Part shown: piece by piece, positions 63,101-64,000 of the stretch
How the letters are laid out: each line of letters opens with the position of its first letter
Position numbering within the stretch: position 1 is the stretch's first letter
From: ZC4RG30 sp963777735
Lineage (GTDB): Bacteria; Pseudomonadota; Gammaproteobacteria; Steroidobacterales; Steroidobacteraceae
Direction of reading: 5' to 3'
NCBI GenBank assembly: GCA_963777735.1
Contig: CAVZRQ010000005.1
Coordinates: 496,001 to 560,000, forward strand
Length of the DNA stretch: 64,000 nt
Translations under genes and position numbers: made by a program
The notes under the pieces: generated by a model
Seen by the model: only the letters and a program-made list of their open reading frames with translations
The model's database searches: none
Told to the model about the DNA's origin: nothing

Positions 63101-64000
63101 GCGCGGCGTGGCACGCCTGACCTGGACATTTTTTGAACGATTCGTAACAGCAGACGACAATTTCCTGCCGCCGGACAACTACCAGGAAGATCCGGTGCCG
63201 GTCCTCGCGCATCGCAGTTCACCCACCAACTTCGGGCTGTATCTGCTGTCCACGCTTGCTGCCCGGGATTTCGGATGGTTGGGCCTCCAGTCGGTGGCAG
63301 AAAGGCTGGCCACCACGCTTGCCACGCTGCAAAGGCTCGAGCGCTTCGACGGACACTTCCTGAACTGGTATGACACGCAGTCACTGGCGCCGTTGCTGCC
63401 GCGGTATGTCTCGACGGTGGACAGCGGCAATCTGGCGGGACACCTGATGACGTTGCGCCAGGCCTGCCTCGGCTTTCGTCAGGGCCCACTGCTGTCACCG
63501 CGCGCATTGTCTGGTCCGCTGGACGCGCTCGCCTTGTGCGGCGATGCACTCACGATGAGTGGCGACCCGGATACCAACAGCCGCCGGTTGGGGGCGCTGG
63601 ACGCATTGTGCCAGCTGCAGCTTCGCCTTCAGACAAAGCCCCTGACGCTGGTGGATGCCAGGAACACGCTGCAGTCCGCAGCACGCCAGATCGACAATCT
63701 GCTGCGGCTTTCTGCCAGCAACATGTCGCCCGAAGCGGCGCGCTGGCTGCGGGTGGCAGGCCAGGATATTGAATCGCAGTTGCTGGATCTCCGGCAACTG
63801 CTGCCCGACCTGCACACTGCGCCGCTGGAGCCCGCCGAACGCAAGTTCTGCATGGCACTGGAATCCGGGTTGCAGGTGGAGGCCACACTTGAAGATGTAG
63901 CTGCGTATCTCGAGAAGCTGATTGCGGCCACTGTTGGGCAGCAGACTCCACCTTCCGGGATGCAGGTTGCGAAGGTGGGGTGGTCGGCTACTGTGACAGA
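60114..64000 (+). CDS. ndvB: Cyclic beta-1,2-glucan synthase, N-terminal part (window ends inside)
   Basis: Open to the window end with 1295 residues visible. The ATG at 60114 follows GGAGGTG. Family: inner-membrane NdvB/ChvB synthases that make cyclic beta-1,2-glucans for osmotic adaptation and host interaction. After a soluble N-terminal region, hydrophobic helices appear near residues 405-450. The GT84 transferase domain is seen with LTIDADTRLP (Asp624, Asp626), HPLNRPVLSAAGRVVQGYAVLQPRI, EGLFTGKGLYD, LLSHDLFEGLFTRCGL and HRWIRGDWQLLPWI. More membrane helices follow near 805-850 and 930-970. The C-terminal GH94 part lies beyond the window. Intact so far. The symbol is by homology. Confidence 0.9.
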   Translation, partial: MTSPLLIRALSRQAERDDSPTDGEMWDVDRLERHGRQLADSSGETTAEQRLNLGKRLQNNAKALESAYAAIVAALREGRAITPAAQWIVDNFHVISQQLTEVPLRLTPDIWRDLPAANHRNAAGWPRIFHIATEYLRHTLWEFNPQSMQRLLSGYQQIAPLEMRELWALYPIMRIALIDELRRIAVRVEDSLAARAVADELADSQLHGNWSVRGEPGLHQAQWPEGRFFASYIVQLAHRLHAMGERGRPMLDELAQELARRGTTIDDYIQRQHARRGASNLVARNIITSLRALASFDWRLMFEDTSHVELLLRTQSTYINCDRHTRDRYRNCIEELAAATNRHEVTVTRQILELLDTAQPGDLLRADIGSWLIGPSRRELESALKFPVSFAHRIRRWVVGHARALYLGSVCSFTLLLTGLALHLGADRGLFSHPFILLLAVLAILPNSEVVIGLLNRFWIQAFPPQHLPRLALESGLEARMKTLVVVPVMLRTPADASAAARQLHVHALANQDPNICFALLSDWTDSATERTVHDGEVLAAARAEIAALNLADEPESLEPKFFLLHRRRLWNEAEGCFMGWERKRGKLEELNRLLLGKGPTSFLPAPAGELQVPAGICYVLTIDADTRLPMGCVKDLVGIAAHPLNRPVLSAAGRVVQGYAVLQPRITPLLPGEDERSLYREIVTSGSGVDPYAAAVSDLHQDVFGEGLFTGKGLYDLRAWDAAMADRVPENALLSHDLFEGLFTRCGLVTDIELFEDFPSHSEVAAARSHRWIRGDWQLLPWIAGLRGPLPPLGRWKMLDNLRRSLIAPCSVALLVAAFADDAARPFVWLTVVLGPWLWPSLVTAIIRLAHWPAINTARTHFRRLVADLGEELARGAVSLAMLAQNAWLSVDAISRVAYRLLVSRRYLLEWVTAAQLKADRSDALPSFVWPLKSASIVVVAAVATLMATNPAAFDSFVPLLLLWWLSPILAQLLSRPLDTRQAQEDVPEAMQRELRGVARLTWTFFERFVTADDNFLPPDNYQEDPVPVLAHRSSPTNFGLYLLSTLAARDFGWLGLQSVAERLATTLATLQRLERFDGHFLNWYDTQSLAPLLPRYVSTVDSGNLAGHLMTLRQACLGFRQGPLLSPRALSGPLDALALCGDALTMSGDPDTNSRRLGALDALCQLQLRLQTKPLTLVDARNTLQSAARQIDNLLRLSASNMSPEAARWLRVAGQDIESQLLDLRQLLPDLHTAPLEPAERKFCMALESGLQVEATLEDVAAYLEKLIAATVGQQTPPSGMQVAKVGWSATVT

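Noticed and set aside
35996..64000. Integrase, insertion sequence or CRISPR array marking a mobile island
   Set aside because: No recombinase, transposase, terminal repeats, repeat-spacer array or second copy of the tRNA 3' end was seen. The island idea rests only on content and position.

Overview
This is a high-GC proteobacterial chromosome segment. The gene order hrcA-grpE-dnaK-dnaJ-dapB-carA-carB-greA, then yhbY/ftsH-folP-glmM-tpiA-secG-tRNA-Leu-nuoA..N, and an initiator tRNA close to that of E. coli all point to Gammaproteobacteria, most likely a Xanthomonadales/Nevskiales/Steroidobacterales-type lineage (inference; no 16S in the window).

Layout. 1-11.8 kb is a housekeeping block: a partial NAD kinase (minus strand), the HrcA heat-shock regulon with two sigma32-like promoters, dihydrodipicolinate reductase, carbamoyl-phosphate synthase and GreA. 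11.8-15.8 kb holds a minus-strand insertion between greA and ftsH: a PspC-domain membrane protein with its PadR regulator, a TonB-dependent receptor and YhbY. 16-21.4 kb is ftsH, folP, glmM, tpiA, secG and tRNA-Leu(GAG). 21.5-35.8 kb is the complete 14-gene respiratory complex I operon nuoA-N, followed by the initiator tRNA. Many nuo genes, plus ftsH, nadK and two later genes, carry one-base indels, while flanking genes are clean. This looks like regional sequence error rather than gene decay.

From 36 kb on the content is accessory. First come small secreted proteins: a hypothetical, a ThuA-fold protein and an Hcp-like protein. Then a Tat-exported carotenoid/lignostilbene-type dioxygenase sits with a MarR regulator behind two tandem palindromes. 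A DUF1592-type cytochrome, a Tat DUF1552 protein and an exported ankyrin protein form a translationally coupled set. These are followed by a VOC protein, a cytochrome c-PQQ dehydrogenase and a second, cytoplasmic carotenoid-oxygenase paralogue. Next are two tandem paralogues of an uncharacterised secreted family with DUF6152, an alpha/beta hydrolase, LysR, and a LigAB-type extradiol dioxygenase. The stretch ends with a phytase-like exported protein, a third member of the secreted family and a Zn-alcohol dehydrogenase. The window closes inside a large cyclic beta-1,2-glucan synthase (NdvB type).

Working hypothesis: 38-60 kb is a catabolic island for aromatic or stilbenoid/lignin-dimer substrates. 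Periplasmic oxidation would be done by the Tat dioxygenase, the cytochrome c-PQQ enzyme and the DUF1592/1552 pair, and cytoplasmic cleavage by the second oxygenase, LigAB, the hydrolase and the ADH. The enzyme families are recognisable; the substrate and the roles of the DUF and G-x-W proteins are not known.
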